Shown here piece by piece: positions 19,451 to 29,929 of a stretch of 64,000 bases of DNA. Made by a program: the position numbers and the translations under genes. The notes under the pieces are model-generated. The model was not told the origin of the DNA, did no database searches, and saw nothing but the letters and a program-made list of their open reading frames with translations. Location: the NCBI GenBank assembly GCA_963575745.1, contig CAUYUJ010013947.1, positions 286,057 to 350,056 on the forward strand, written 5' to 3'. This DNA is from Prorocentrum cordatum (Eukaryota; Sar; Dinophyceae; Prorocentrales; Prorocentraceae). Position 1 is the stretch's first letter; every line of letters starts with the position of its first letter.

Positions 19451-21055
19451 TGGCGCCGCCGCCGCCGCCGCCGCCCGTCAGGGTCCGCCGCCGCCGCCGC
19501 CGCCGCCAGTTAGGGTTCACGCGTGCCCTCTCGCGTCTGCCCCACACTTTAATGTCCCGCCGCCGCCGCCGCCGCCGCCCGTCAGGGTTCACGCGTGCCC
19601 TCTCGAGTATGCCCCACTTCTTAATGTCCCGCCGCCGCCGCCGCCGCCGCCGCCCGTTAGGGTCTGCCGCCGCCGCCGCCGCCACCGCCAGTTAGGGTTC
19701 ACGCGTGCCCTCTCGAGTCTGCCCCACACTTTTATGTCCCGCCGCCGCCGCCGCCGCCGCCCGTTAGGGTTCACGCGTGCCCTCTCGAGTATGCCCCACT
19801 TCTTAATGTCCCGCCGCCGCCGCCGCCGCTGCCCGTTAGGGTCTGCCGCCGCCGCCGCCGCCACCGCCAGTTAGGGTTCACGCGTGCCCTCTCGAGTCTG
19901 CCCCACACTTTAATGTCCCGCCGCCGCCGCCGCCCGTTAGTGTCTGCCGCCACGGCCGCCGCCGCATCCCGTTAGGGTTCACGCGTGCCCTCGCGAGCAC
20001 GCCCCACACTTTAATGTCCCGCCGCTGCCGCCGCCGACGCCCGTTAGGGTCCGCCGCCGGCGCCGCCGCCGCCCGTCTCGAGTATGCCCCACACTTTAAT
20101 GTCCCGCCGCCGCCGCCGCCGGCGCCGCCCGTTATGGTCCGCCGCCAGCGCTGCAGCCGCCCGTTAGGATTCACGCGTGCCCTTTCGAGTATACCCCACA
20201 TTGTAATGTCCCGTCGCCGCCGCCGCCGCCCGTTTGGGCCCGCCGCCGCCGCCGCCGCTCCTTAGGGTTCACGCGTGCCTTCCGAGTATGCCCCACACTT
20301 TAATGTCCCGCCGCCGCCGCCGCCCGTCGGGGTCCGCTGCCGCCGCCGCCGCCGCCCGTGAGGGTTCGCGCGTGCCCTCTCGAGCATGCTCCACAGTTTA
20401 ATGTCCCGCCGCCGCCGCCGCCGCCCGTTAGGGTCCACCGCAGCCGCTGCCGCCGCCGCCGCCCGTTAGGGTTCACGCGTGCCTTTTCGAGTATACCCCA
20501 CATTGTAATGTCCCGTCGCCGCCGCCGCCGCCCGTTTGGGCCTGCCGCCGCCGCCGCATCCCGTTAGGGTTCACGCGTGCCCTCTCGAGCATGCCCCACA
20601 CTTTAATGTCCCGCCGCCGCCGCCCGTTAGGGTTCACGCGTGCCCTCTCGAGAATGCCCCACACTTTAATGTCCCGCCGCCGCCGCCCCCGCCGCCCGTT
20701 AGATCCCGCCGCCGCGGCCGCCGCCGCCGCCCGTTAAGGTTCGCGCGTGCCCTCTCGAGTATGGCCCACACTGTAATGTCCCGCCGCCGCCGCCGCCCGT
20801 TAAAGTCCGCCGCAGCCGCCGCCGACGCCGGTCTGGGTTCACGCATGCCCTCACGAGTATGCTCCACTTTTTAATGTCCCGCCGCCGCCGCCGCCGCCCG
20901 TTGGGGTTCACGCGTGCCCTCTCGAGTATGCCCCGCAGTTTGATGTCCCGTCGTCGCCGCCGCCGCCGCCGCCCGCCAGGGTCCGCCGCCGCCGCTGCCG
21001 CCGCCCGTTAGGGTTCATGCGCGCCCTCTCGAGCATGCCCACACTTTAATGTCCC
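19451..21055. repeat. ~105-115-bp satellite with variable (CCG)n core, about 15 copies
   Basis: Each unit has GTTAGGGTTCACGCGTGCCC, TCTCGAGTATGCCCCACA, CTTTAATGTCCCG and then a CCG run of varying length. The TTAGGGTT start resembles telomeric repeat but occurs once per unit. Open frames (poly-Arg, Ala or Pro) are artefacts. Confidence 0.9.
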
Positions 21056-21124
21056 GCCGCCGCCTCCGCCGCGCGTTCGGGCCCGCTGCTGCCACTTCCG
21101 CCGCAACAGCTGCAATGTATAGGC

Positions 21125-21163
21125 GACGAACGGCGGAGACGACGACGACCACGACGCACGACG

Positions 21164-21235
<72 letters not shown>

Positions 21236-21585
21236 CGACGACGACAACGACGGACGACGACGGACAACGACGGACGACGACGGACGACAGAGACGACGAC
21301 GGACGACGGCGACGACAACGACGGACGACGGCGGACGACGACGACGATGACGAACGACGACGACGACGACGACGACGGACTACGACGGACGACCACGACG
21401 ACGACGGAGACGACGACGACGACGAACGACGACGGACGACGACGACGACGACGGACGACGAAGACGCCGAATGGCGACAGACGATGGCGGACGATGACGG
21501 ACGACGGATGACGACGACGACGAAGAACGACGACGACGGCGACGGCGAAGAACGACGACGACGACGACGACGATGACGGACGACG

Positions 21586-21648
<63 letters not shown>

Positions 21649-21665
21649 CACGACGAACGACGACG

Positions 21666-21696
<31 letters not shown>

Positions 21697-22753
21697 TCCG
21701 ACGACGGTCACGACGGACGACGGACAACGACGACGAAGAACGACGACGACGACGGACGACGGACGACGACGGGCGACGGCGGCGACGACGACGACGACGA
21801 CGACGATCGAAGACGGACGATGATGGACGACGACGGACGACGACGACGACGGCGAAGAACGACGACGACCACGATTACCGACGACGGACGACGACGGACG
21901 ACGACGGCGACGACGACGTCGACGACGACGACGACGGACGACGACGAACGACGACGGACGACGACGGACGGCGACGGACGGCGAAGGACGACGGAGACGA
22001 CGACGACGACGTCGACGGACGACGACGGACGACGGACGACGACGGATAACGACGGACGACGAAGCCGACGACGACGACGAACCGAGGACGACGGACGACG
22101 ACTGACGACGACGGACGACCGACGACGACGACGGACGACGACGGGATACGACGGTCGACGACGATGACGACGACGGACGACTGACGACGACGGACGTCGA
22201 CGGACGACGACGACTACGACGACGACGGACGACGACGGAGGATGACGGACGACGACGGAAGACGGAAGACGGACGACGACGACAACGACGACGACGACGC
22301 CGACGACGACGGCGAAGAACGACGACGACGACGACGGACGACGGACGGCGACGGGCGACGATGGCGACGACGAGGACGACGAGGACGACGAACGACGGAC
22401 GACGGACGGCGACGGACGACGACAGACGACGACGTACGACGACGACGACGATGACGACGACGACGCCGTTGACGACGACGGACGACGACGGACTACGACG
22501 GACGACCGACGACGACGACGACAATGCAGAAATGACGACGAAGACGGACGACGACGACGAGGACGACGAGGACGACGAACGACGACGGACGATGACGGAC
22601 GACGACGGTCGACGGACGACGACGACGACGACGACAACGACGACGGCGAAGAAAAACGACGACGGCGATGACGGACGACGACGGACGACGACGGCGACGA
22701 CGGCGACGACGACGACGGACGACGACGGACGACGACGACGACGGACGACGACG

Positions 22754-22830
<77 letters not shown>

Positions 22831-22861
22831 ACGGACGGACGGACGGACGGACGGACGGACG

Positions 22862-22899
<38 letters not shown>

Positions 22900-23027
22900 A
22901 CGACGACGACTCCGGTCGGACGACGACGGACGACGACGACGATGACGACGACGACGACGGACGACGACGACGACGGCGACGGACGACACGACGACGGACG
23001 ACGGACGACGGACGACGACGGACGACG

Positions 23028-23063
<36 letters not shown>

Positions 23064-23110
23064 GACGACGGACGACGACGGACGACCACGACGGACGACG
23101 ACGACGCTGG
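21125..23110. repeat. (GAC)n / GACGG microsatellite block, ~2 kb
   Basis: GACGACGACGGACGACGACG with interruptions, including a pure GACG-type stretch near 22830-22860 (GGACGGACGGAC). The very long frames on both strands (poly-Asp/Thr/Arg and poly-Val/Ser/Arg) are artefacts. Confidence 0.93.
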
Positions 23111-23400
23111 TCGGACGTCGCGGGCAGGCGTTGTTTCTCCGGCCAGGCGTTGTCCGGCGTGGCCCTCCGGCGTCGAGGTCCCGGCGAAGCGGGTGCCGGC
23201 GTCGCGGTCTGGCGTCGCGGTTCCGGCGAGGCAGCGTCCTGCGTGGTGGTCCGGCGTCGCGGCCCCGGCGTCGCGGAGTCCGGCGTGGCGGTCCGGCGTC
23301 GCGGTTTCCGGCGTCGCGGTCTCGTGTCGATCCTGCAGGGCCAGGGCTGCACTGACCCGGGCTAGCGTGCAGGACCCAGCAGGATCTTGCAGGGTCCTGC
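23111..23400 (-). repeat. Right arm of the large imperfect inverted repeat
   Basis: CCGGCGTCGCGGTTCCGGCG repeats followed by CGATCCTGCAGGGCCAGGG, the reverse complement pattern of 19230-19450. Confidence 0.65.
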
Positions 23401-24113
23401 AGAGCTTGACTGCTCCGGGTTTGGATTGACCCGGGTCGATATTATGAATATTTGCAGTGATGCACTATATTGGGTTTGCGTTTCGCGTTGTGTAGAATAC
23501 AATCGCCCCAACAGAAAAAAATGCTTTGCGCCAAGCAACACGCCTGCTACTTGCAGGTACTTGCAACTACTTAGCTGGACTTACAACTTAGCCCAACTCA
23601 GTTGCTAAGTCCCGTAACTCGTACAACCCCCCACGTTCGCTCCAGAGGAGCCCCTTCCCACGCCATGCCCAGAAGCACCACGCCTGGGCTGCCCCGACAT
23701 CGCGGCGGGGGCGCTCACCCGATGTCTCTTGCCGATGGGGCCACTCAGGAGGGGAAAGAAACACACAGACACAATTAATCGTCGATTCCCAGGAAAATAT
23801 GGGAAACTATGGGAAGTGGGGGGGGACGACAGAAACCTAGAAAATATGTGAAAATGTGGGGATTCCTGTTATTTGTGTGTATTCATTTGTGTGTTTGCGG
23901 GCCCCTTCAGCCACTCTTGCGTGTCGCCGACCCTGGGTCCGGGCCCCGGGTCTGGGCCCCGTTTCCCTGTGCCTCCCGCAGGCGGGTGCGACAGGGTGGC
24001 GGAGCGCACCGCTCGGGCACCCCGCGGGCGCGGGGCTGCAGCCTCGTCCATTTTTGTTGCGCCCTTTTGGGCTCGGATGTGCGTTTCCTGGGAGATTTTT
24101 ATCGGGGGACGGA
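23401..24113. other. No gene recognised; mixed-composition DNA
   Basis: Less GC-rich than its surroundings. Short frames only. Contains GGAAAATATGGGAAACTATG-type repeated words around 23790-23850. No signal I can support. Confidence 0.45.
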
Positions 24114-24278
24114 CAATGACATCAGCATACAGACTCGGAGGTTCGCGCGGATTTCTCGGCTCGGCGCTTGCCCAACCTCCCTGGCGCGCGGAGCGCGGCA
24201 GGGGCGGAGGCGCTGCCGGGGAGCTCCAGCGCGGATCCGAGAAATCTGCGCGGACCTCCGTGTTTTTAATGTCATTGT
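24114..24278. mobile_element. Foldback (MITE-like) element, copy 2, long inverted arms
   Basis: The left end CAATGACATCAGCATACAGA and CTCGGAGGTTCGCGCGGATT mirror the right end, whose reverse complement reads CAATGACATTAAAAACACGG and AGGTCCGCGCAGATTTCTCG. Arms are ~45 bp, interior ~75 bp with GGCGCGCGGAGCGCGGC. It has the structure of a miniature inverted-repeat element. Confidence 0.75.
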
Positions 24279-24473
24279 TCGCTCCCCTAATTGAGTTCCG
24301 CATTGGCGCCTGCACCGCCATGGCCACATGGCCTCCATGGATCCGATCCGACTGTTAACATGAAAAAGCGTGCATCGCTGGCGTCGTGGTGCATGCTGAT
24401 GGTACGTCTTGCAGTCCTGGTTCTCCGCGCTGGTGCTTCCATGATCCGAAGCTGAAATAAAACGGCATACGTA

Positions 24474-24660
24474 AACATAAACTGTTGGCGCTCCGCGCGG
24501 AATTCTTGAATCCGCGCTGGGGCCCCCCGGCAGCCCCTCCGGCGCCGCCCCTGGCGCGATCCGCGCACCAGGGAGGGGGGTCCAGCGCGGATCCGAGAAA
24601 TCCACGCGGACCTCCGAGTTTTTATGCTTATGTCATTTCTTCGTTCCCCTATCCATGGCC
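24474..24660. mobile_element. Foldback (MITE-like) element, copy 3
   Basis: GAATTCTTGAATCCGCGCTG and CCAGCGCGGATCCGAGAAAT form imperfect arms (about 16 of 21 pair) around CCCTGGCGCG-ATCC-GCGCACCAGGG. Outer right end GGACCTCCGAGTTTTTATGC matches copy 2; outer left end CATAAACTGTTGGCGCTCCG matches copy 1 inverted. Confidence 0.7.
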
Positions 24661-24774
24661 CCAAGAATCAATCGTCTGGATCGAGTTCGAGTGCGAGGGT
24701 TTCATGGAGGCCGAAAACTGCCGAAAACCGGATGCTCCAGTTTTTGGGGGGCGTCGGATCTCAGGGTAATTAAT

Positions 24775-24870
24775 TCGAGTGAGGGGGCCGAACGGTCACT
24801 CATTGTCCCTGGCTGCGTGGCCGAATGAGGAATTCGTGGTGAGAATTCTGCTTGTTGCTGTTGCTGTTGC
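24775..24870 (+). repeat. Left arm of a 2.7-kb inverted-repeat frame
   Basis: GAGGGGGCCGAACGGTCACT, CATTGTCCCTGGCTGCGTGG and GAATTCTGCTTGTTGCTG pair with the reverse complement of 27358-27450 at roughly 85% identity by eye. Confidence 0.8.
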
Positions 24871-25372
24871 TGTTGTTGTTGTCGTTGTCGTTGTCGTTGT
24901 CGTGATTGTTGTTGCTGTTGTTGTTGTTGCTGTTGTTGTTGTCGTCGTTGTTGTCGTTGTTGTCGTTGTCGTTGTTGGTGGAATTGTTGTTGTTGTTATT
25001 GCTGCTGTTGTTGTTGATGTCGTTGTTGTTGTTGTTGTTGTCGTTGTCGTTGTCGTGATTGTTGTTGGTGTTGTTGTTGTGGTTGTTGTTGTTGATGTTG
25101 CTGTTGCTGTTGCTGTTGTTGTTGTTGTTGTTGTGGTTGTGGTTGTTGTTGGTGTTGTTGTGATTGTTGTTTGTGTTGTTGTTTTTGTTGTTGTTGTTGT
25201 TGGTGGTGTTGGTGTTGGTGTTGTTATTGTTGTTGTTGTTTTTGGTGGTGGTGGTGGTGGTGGTGGTGTTGTTGTTGATGTTGTGGTTGTGGTTGTGGTT
25301 GTTGTTGTTGGGTGTAGTAGTTGTTGTTGTTGGTGTTGTTGTTGGTATTGTTGTTGTTGCTGCTGTTGTTGG

Positions 25373-25409
<37 letters not shown>

Positions 25410-25440
25410 GCTGTTGCTGTTGCTGCTGTTGTTGTTGTTC
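24851..25440. repeat. (GTT)n microsatellite tract
   Basis: About 590 bp of GTT/GTC/GCT triplets; poly-Val, poly-Leu, poly-Cys and antisense poly-Asn/Gln frames are artefacts. Confidence 0.93.
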
Positions 25441-25659
25441 GTTGCGACCACCGTCCCGGCCCCAGCTTGTTGTTGATATCTTGTTCTTCTTGGAAAATGA
25501 TATTGTATCATTCTTGGTAAATTGAAAACTTGGAGCTGGCGGAGCTTAGCCCCCCCCCCGGGGCCGGGACGGGCGCCTTCACTGGGTCGTGGCCCCCGAC
25601 CAGGCCACCGGGGCCGGGACGGGCGTCGGCACACGGGGCGTGCGACCAACAAACCGAAA

Positions 25660-25681
25660 ACCGTAACCATTTTGGCTCAAG
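25660..25681 (+). other. Dinoflagellate spliced-leader relic (one mismatch)
   Basis: ACCGTAACCATTTTGGCTCAAG split as ACCGTAACCATTTT and GGCTCAAG; differs from DinoSL by one base (GTAGCC to GTAACC). It is followed 56 bp later by an ATG. Confidence 0.8.
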
Positions 25682-25737
25682 GCGGGCCGCGCGCACGCTG
25701 AGCGCGCGGGCGGGGGCCAGGGTTGAGGCCGCCCGCC

Positions 25738-26393
25738 ATGGCGGAGGGCCGCGGGCGGGCCGCGGGGTGCTCGCCGCGGCCGCGGCGCGCGGCCGCCCGC
25801 CGCGGCGCCGCGCCCGCCGCCGCCGCCGCCCTGGTCTGCTGCTTGGCGGCGGGAGCCGGCGGCGGGAGCCGGCGGCAGCGGCTGGTCCACTCCTCACTCT
25901 CACGCCTTTCGCGTTCCGCCGAGAAAAAATGCCCCGCCTCGCCTTCGCCACCGTTTACATCTATACATGCCATATATGTGTTCACATACATGCATACACA
26001 CTTACACATTGTTAGGCTTGCATATATATATATATATGTACATACATTCATATACATGCATACACACACATACATATACATGTGTATGTATGTAAACATG
26101 TATGTATTTGCGTACATACACGTACACACATATAGTATACACAGGGATACTTCGGAACCCCTGAGGAGTCCTTGGGAATGCCCAGGTTTCAACGATTTCG
26201 GACCTGCCGGGGCCGGGGGAGTCGTCTGCGCACCAGGCGTGCGAATGCCTGCGCCAGTGGGAGATGCCCGGGGCCGGAAGAGTCGTCGGCGCACCGAGAG
26301 CGCGAACGTTTTTAACCGGGGCCGGGTGAGAGGGCACACGCCGCGGTGTGCTGACGCCCGTCCCGGCCCCGGCCCGGGGCCGGGACGGGCGCC

Positions 26394-26427
<34 letters not shown>

Positions 26428-26631
26428 CGTTGTTGTTCGTTGTCGTCGTCCCACCCGCGACCTTCCCGCGACCCACAATGCGACCCGCCCGCGACCCGCC
26501 CCGCGACCCACCCGCGACCCGCCCCGCGACCCATCCGCGACCCACCCGCGGCCCACCCCGCGACGCATCCGCGACTCACCTCGCGACCCACATTCGAGGG
26601 GGGGGGGAGGCCACCAGGCTCCGAGAATTGA
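25738..26631 (+). CDS. Possible first exon of an SL-headed gene, Ala/Arg-rich leader
   Basis: ATG 56 bp after the SL relic. The first ~65 codons (MAEGRGRAAGCSPRPRRAAA, then AAAALVCCLAAGAGGGS) are Arg/Ala-rich with a short hydrophobic run, as in dinoflagellate signal or transit peptides; the function is unknown. After about residue 70 (near 25945) the frame enters TACATA-type AT-rich repeats and then the GGGTCGCGGG family, so only the start is likely to be coding. It could be a truncated retrogene or chance. Confidence 0.3.
25945..26150. repeat. ACATA/TATG AT-rich repeat
   Basis: TACATACATGTATGTA-type alternating purine-pyrimidine DNA including (TA)n at 26021-26036. It cuts into the frame that follows the SL relic. 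26151-26392 carries repeated GGGGCCGGGACGGGCG words, no gene. Confidence 0.7.
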
Positions 26632-27345
26632 CGTCTGCTAACACGGCCTTGGGCGTTGACTAAACAGCCCTGCCATGCTCGATTCATTCCTTGCGTGCGT
26701 TTACGACACGGCTTCGCCTATCGGGGCGAGTCTTCTGTTTTTGTTTTTCTGCCCTCTGCGCCCCCGACTCAACGACGACCCACCCGCGACCCACCCGCGA
26801 TCCGTTTGCGACCTCCTCCTCCTCCTCCCTCCTCCTCCTCCTCCTCCTCCTCCTCCTCCTCCTCTTCCTCCTTTCCCTCCTCCTCCTCCTCCTCCTCCTC
26901 CTCCTCCTCCCACCCGCGAGTTACCCGCACTGGTTTAACGAAAGAGCCGGCGCCTGCGGCAGGCTCGGCGGCAGTCTGCGAGACTCTGGAGAAGCCCGCC
27001 GCAGACGTCAAAGTTTCACAAATTATGCAACGAGCCCGCCGTTGGCGCCGATTTTTTCGTAAAACCAATGTGGGTAGGTCGCGGGGTGGGTCACAAGTGG
27101 GTCGCGGGTGGATCGCTGTTGGGTCGCGGGTGGGTCGCTGTTTGGTCGCGGGGTGGGTCGCAAGTGGGTCGCGGGTGGGTCGCTGGTGGGTCGCGGATGG
27201 GTCGCGGGGTGGATCGCGGGTGGGTCGCGGGCTGGGTCGCGGGTGGGTCGCGGGTTGGGTCGCGGGGTTGGTCGCGGGGTGGGTCGCGGGGTGGGTCGCG
27301 GGGTGGGTCGCGGATGGGTCGCGGGTGGGACGACAACAAACAAAC
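26393..27345. repeat. CCGCGACCCACCCG arrays in opposed orientations
   Basis: 26440-26600 and 26770-26815 carry ACCCACCCGCGACCC words; 27070-27330 carries GGGTCGCGGGTGGGTCG, the complement. Ends pair as well: GTTGTCGTCGTCCCACCCGC at about 26435 against GCGGGTGGGACGACAACAAA at about 27324. A (TCC)n tract (26812-26912) lies between. Confidence 0.8.
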
Positions 27346-27357
27346 AAACAGCCACAA

Positions 27358-27450
27358 CGCAGCAACGCAACAAGCAGAATCCTCACCAGGGATCTCCACT
27401 TCAGCCACGCACCCAGGGACAATGAATGACCGTTCGGCCCCTCGCTGCGA
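27358..27450 (-). repeat. Right arm of the 2.7-kb inverted-repeat frame
   Basis: Reverse complement reads GCGAGGGGCCGAACGGTCAT, TCATTGTCCCTGGGTGCGTG and GGATTCTGCTTGTTGCGTTG, matching 24775-24870. Confidence 0.8.
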
Positions 27451-28167
27451 TATTCAAAAAATACTCAAAAATGGCTTTAAGCAAAATATTCAAAAGATCG
27501 TCACCATAATATGTTTGACCATGTTTTTGAACATTTCTCCTGTAGAGGGACACACCCCGACTGAAAACTTGCCTGCAACCCTCGCCCCCCCCTTCTCTGC
27601 AGAAGGAACAGCAACATGGACGAAGGCGCGCGGATCAGCGCGACGCGCTCGCCAAATCGAAATCGGGCGGTATACCGGTTCCATGGCCTCGGAAGGGGGG
27701 GTGTTTTTCTCTGTGGGGGAAGTGGGTCCTGAGGGAAACGGGTCCTGAAGTTCAGGCGATCGCAAGCATGGATTGAGGGGGCGTGGAGCAGTGACGGGTC
27801 CCGCTTCCGTGCGGAATCGTGGCTTGCCGCCGCCGAGCGAGGCGCCACCGGCCGCATTCTGGGGAGAGCACCTCCCCCTATCCGTGGCTCTGGCGGCCTC
27901 GCGCCCACTCCATGGGTCGCCAGTCTCTGCTTGCTCGCGCCCGAGCAGCCTCTCGCGGATCTTTTTGGGGCTCTCGGGGCCCTCCGCGGGCACCGGGGGC
28001 CTGCCAGGGAGCGCCTCGGGCTTCCCACGCGCGAGGTTTCTCCCCCCCCCGCCACGCCCCACGTGCAAGCTCCACGCAGCCGCAGTCCACTGCAGCGTGC
28101 GCCGGGGCACCGTGGACTGGGCCCGTGGCCGAACAGGAGAATCGGGGGTCGAAGACGAGCCAGAGAT
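27451..28167. other. No recognised gene; two competing open frames
   Basis: Open frames on both strands (27773-28408 +, 27490-28286 -) contain no motif I know. Composition is ordinary for the window. Confidence 0.4.
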
Positions 28168-28348
28168 GGTACAGTCAAAAACCTTACTAAGGACGCGCGA
28201 CTTTGCTCAGGGTACCCTCGTGTCCTTGCTCTTCCTTGCTCTTGCGTCCTTGAGGTGTTCGTTGTCCGCCGCCCCAGACATCCCAACTTCGGCTTCCAAG
28301 GGTCTTGCGTCCTTGCCGCGCGTCCTTGTTAGGGTTTTTGACTGTACC
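28168..28348. mobile_element. 181-bp terminal-inverted-repeat element (MITE or introner-like)
   Basis: The left arm 28168-28199 starts GGTACAGTCAAAAACCTTAC and the right arm 28317-28348 ends GTTAGGGTTTTTGACTGTACC. Arms are 32 bp with 3 mismatches. The interior has CTTGCTCTTCCTTGCTCTTG. CCAGA words lie close to both ends (28158 and 28348), possibly a remnant target duplication. Confidence 0.75.
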
Positions 28349-28660
28349 CCAGAACGGGGTGCCATCGAACGTCAGATCGCGGTGGCCTCGTGCCAACAGT
28401 TTCGGTGACACTCGGGCACGTCTGGAACAAATTCTGGCGCCAGGTTCGGCCTCGCGCGGGGAAATTGTTCGGGCGTAGCCTCGATCGGCCCCCCCTCCAC
28501 GACGGCGACGGGCCTGGATGCTCTGCGCGGCGCGAAAAATAGGTTGGCCCATCTGGTCCACTCGTCTGCCCTGCAAGGCGTGGGTCGACGATCGCGCGGT
28601 GGTGCTCCGACGTGAATTCGACGTGAATCCCACGTGCATCCGACGCAATCCGATGGGAGT

Positions 28661-28770
28661 CCACCACGACGACGACGACGACGACGACGACGACGTCGAC
28701 GACGACGACGACGACGACGACGACGGCCGCGACGGCGACGGCGACGGCGACGGCGGCGAGGAGGAGAAGG
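28661..28770. repeat. (GAC)n microsatellite
   Basis: CACGACGACGACGACGAC to CGGCGACGGCGACGGCGGCG. A shorter GAC tract lies at 29054-29085. Confidence 0.9.
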
Positions 28771-28936
28771 CCAGTTCGCGAAAAGCATAAGAGAACGAAA
28801 CACCGATCCCTGATGGTCGCCTCTTTGAGCGTTGGGCCCTGCTGGGGGTCCTTTTGGAGCCCTCCCCCCTCGCTAGAGACGAGGCGTCGTTACCTGGCAG
28901 CTCCCACCCGCTTTGGGCGGATCGGGGCGGCCAAGA

Positions 28937-29012
28937 GGGGGGTGATGACCGGGGTGGGTGGGTATCATGGCGCGGGCCATGATATTTCCTCAGGTTTCAT
29001 GGCGCCTCGTCT
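28937..29012 (+). repeat. Dispersed ~75-bp repeat with hairpin, copy 1
   Basis: GGGGTGATGACCGGGGTGGG, ATCATGGC-GCGG-GCCATGAT (perfect 8-bp hairpin) and CCTCAGGTTTCATGGCGC. A second copy is at 39098-39172 with a damaged hairpin. Confidence 0.8.
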
Positions 29013-29389
29013 TATTGCGAAAGCCTTACGGCCAGTGCCGCCGACCCTGAATGGCGACGACGACGACGTCGACGACGACGACGAGGTATATTTCCTTAGA
29101 TTTCGTGGCGCCTCTTCTTCCTTCTTTGCGTTCCTGCCCATGTGCACCTCCCCTTTGGTCGGGTATAGCTAGGACCCCTGCCAAGGGGAGCTGGTTAGTG
29201 ACTGGGCCCCGAAGCCCCAAACGCACGCTGGAGTCACTGAACCAGGTCTGTCGCGTGGCTGGTGCTTTTCGGGTGGCGGCAGTTCTGGATAGTGGCATGG
29301 GGCGGGGGGGCGTCCCCCAGTACACATCATTCAACCAGGTCCCGCTAAACCCAGACCCCCGACGTCGTGTTTTTTTCATGACGTCGACC

Positions 29390-29490
29390 CCCAGAGGTCT
29401 CGACCCACTCCCCTGGACCGGTTTTTCATCCCGAGTCGTTTTTTTACGGTCCCGAGACCCGGCGAGAGCCCCAGGAGGCAAAAAAAACGA
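29390..29490 (+). repeat. Dispersed ~85-bp repeat, copy 1
   Basis: GTCTCGACCCACTCCCCTGG, ACCGGTTTTTCATCCCGAGT and CCCGAGACCCGGCGAG align with 36268-36343 (GTCTCGACCCATTCCCCAGG ... CCCCGAGGCCCGGCGAGG). Confidence 0.65.
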
Positions 29491-29558
29491 CGAAAAATCG
29501 TGCCTCGTTTTTTTCGTCACGCCCGACGTTTGGGGATTTTGGACGCCCCCCTCTTGTC

Positions 29559-29761
29559 GGGGGAGCGTAAGACCTGGGTTTGCCAGGACTCGGGTTCGCC
29601 ATCGTTTTTTGACGACCGCGCCTCGGATTTTGACGAGGAGGAGTTTCGTGGGATGTCTGCAGCGGGAGGCCTCGTCAAAATGCAGGCTCGGCCTCGTCAT
29701 TTTTGTTGACGACCTCGTCGGGGATTTCCGAGTCCCCTGTACCCAGGTCTTACGTCCCCCT
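29559..29761. mobile_element. ~203-bp terminal-inverted-repeat element
   Basis: Left GGGGGAGCGTAAGACCTGGG and right CCCAGGTCTTACGTCCCCC pair over ~19 bp. The interior holds a second palindromic zone built from GCCTCGTCAAAATG and GACGAGG words. Confidence 0.65.
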
Positions 29762-29929
29762 GATCTTGGCCCCCCCCCGGGGCGGAGGCCAAAGGCGGCG
29801 GCGACGTAAGGCGGCGGCAGCTTGCGGCAGCGGGTCCACGGGCCGAGGCTCTGGAGCCCGCGCCGGGGGGCGCAGACCCCGAGGAGGAGGAGCGCCTGGC
29901 CGAGGACGGTGCTCCTCTTGGAGGGTTCC

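Noticed and set aside
19451-21055. GTTAGGGTTCA in each unit as telomere repeat
   Set aside because: It occurs once per ~110-bp unit with conserved non-telomeric flanks, so it is part of the satellite.
21046-23352. Very long open frame (768 codons, minus strand) and several long frames on the plus strand
   Set aside because: They translate the (GAC)n block into Val/Ser/Arg or Asp/Thr/Arg runs; a triplet repeat without stops is open in all phases.
24779-25525. Poly-valine frame that looks like a hydrophobic membrane protein
   Set aside because: It is the (GTT)n tract; hydrophobicity is a by-product of the triplet.
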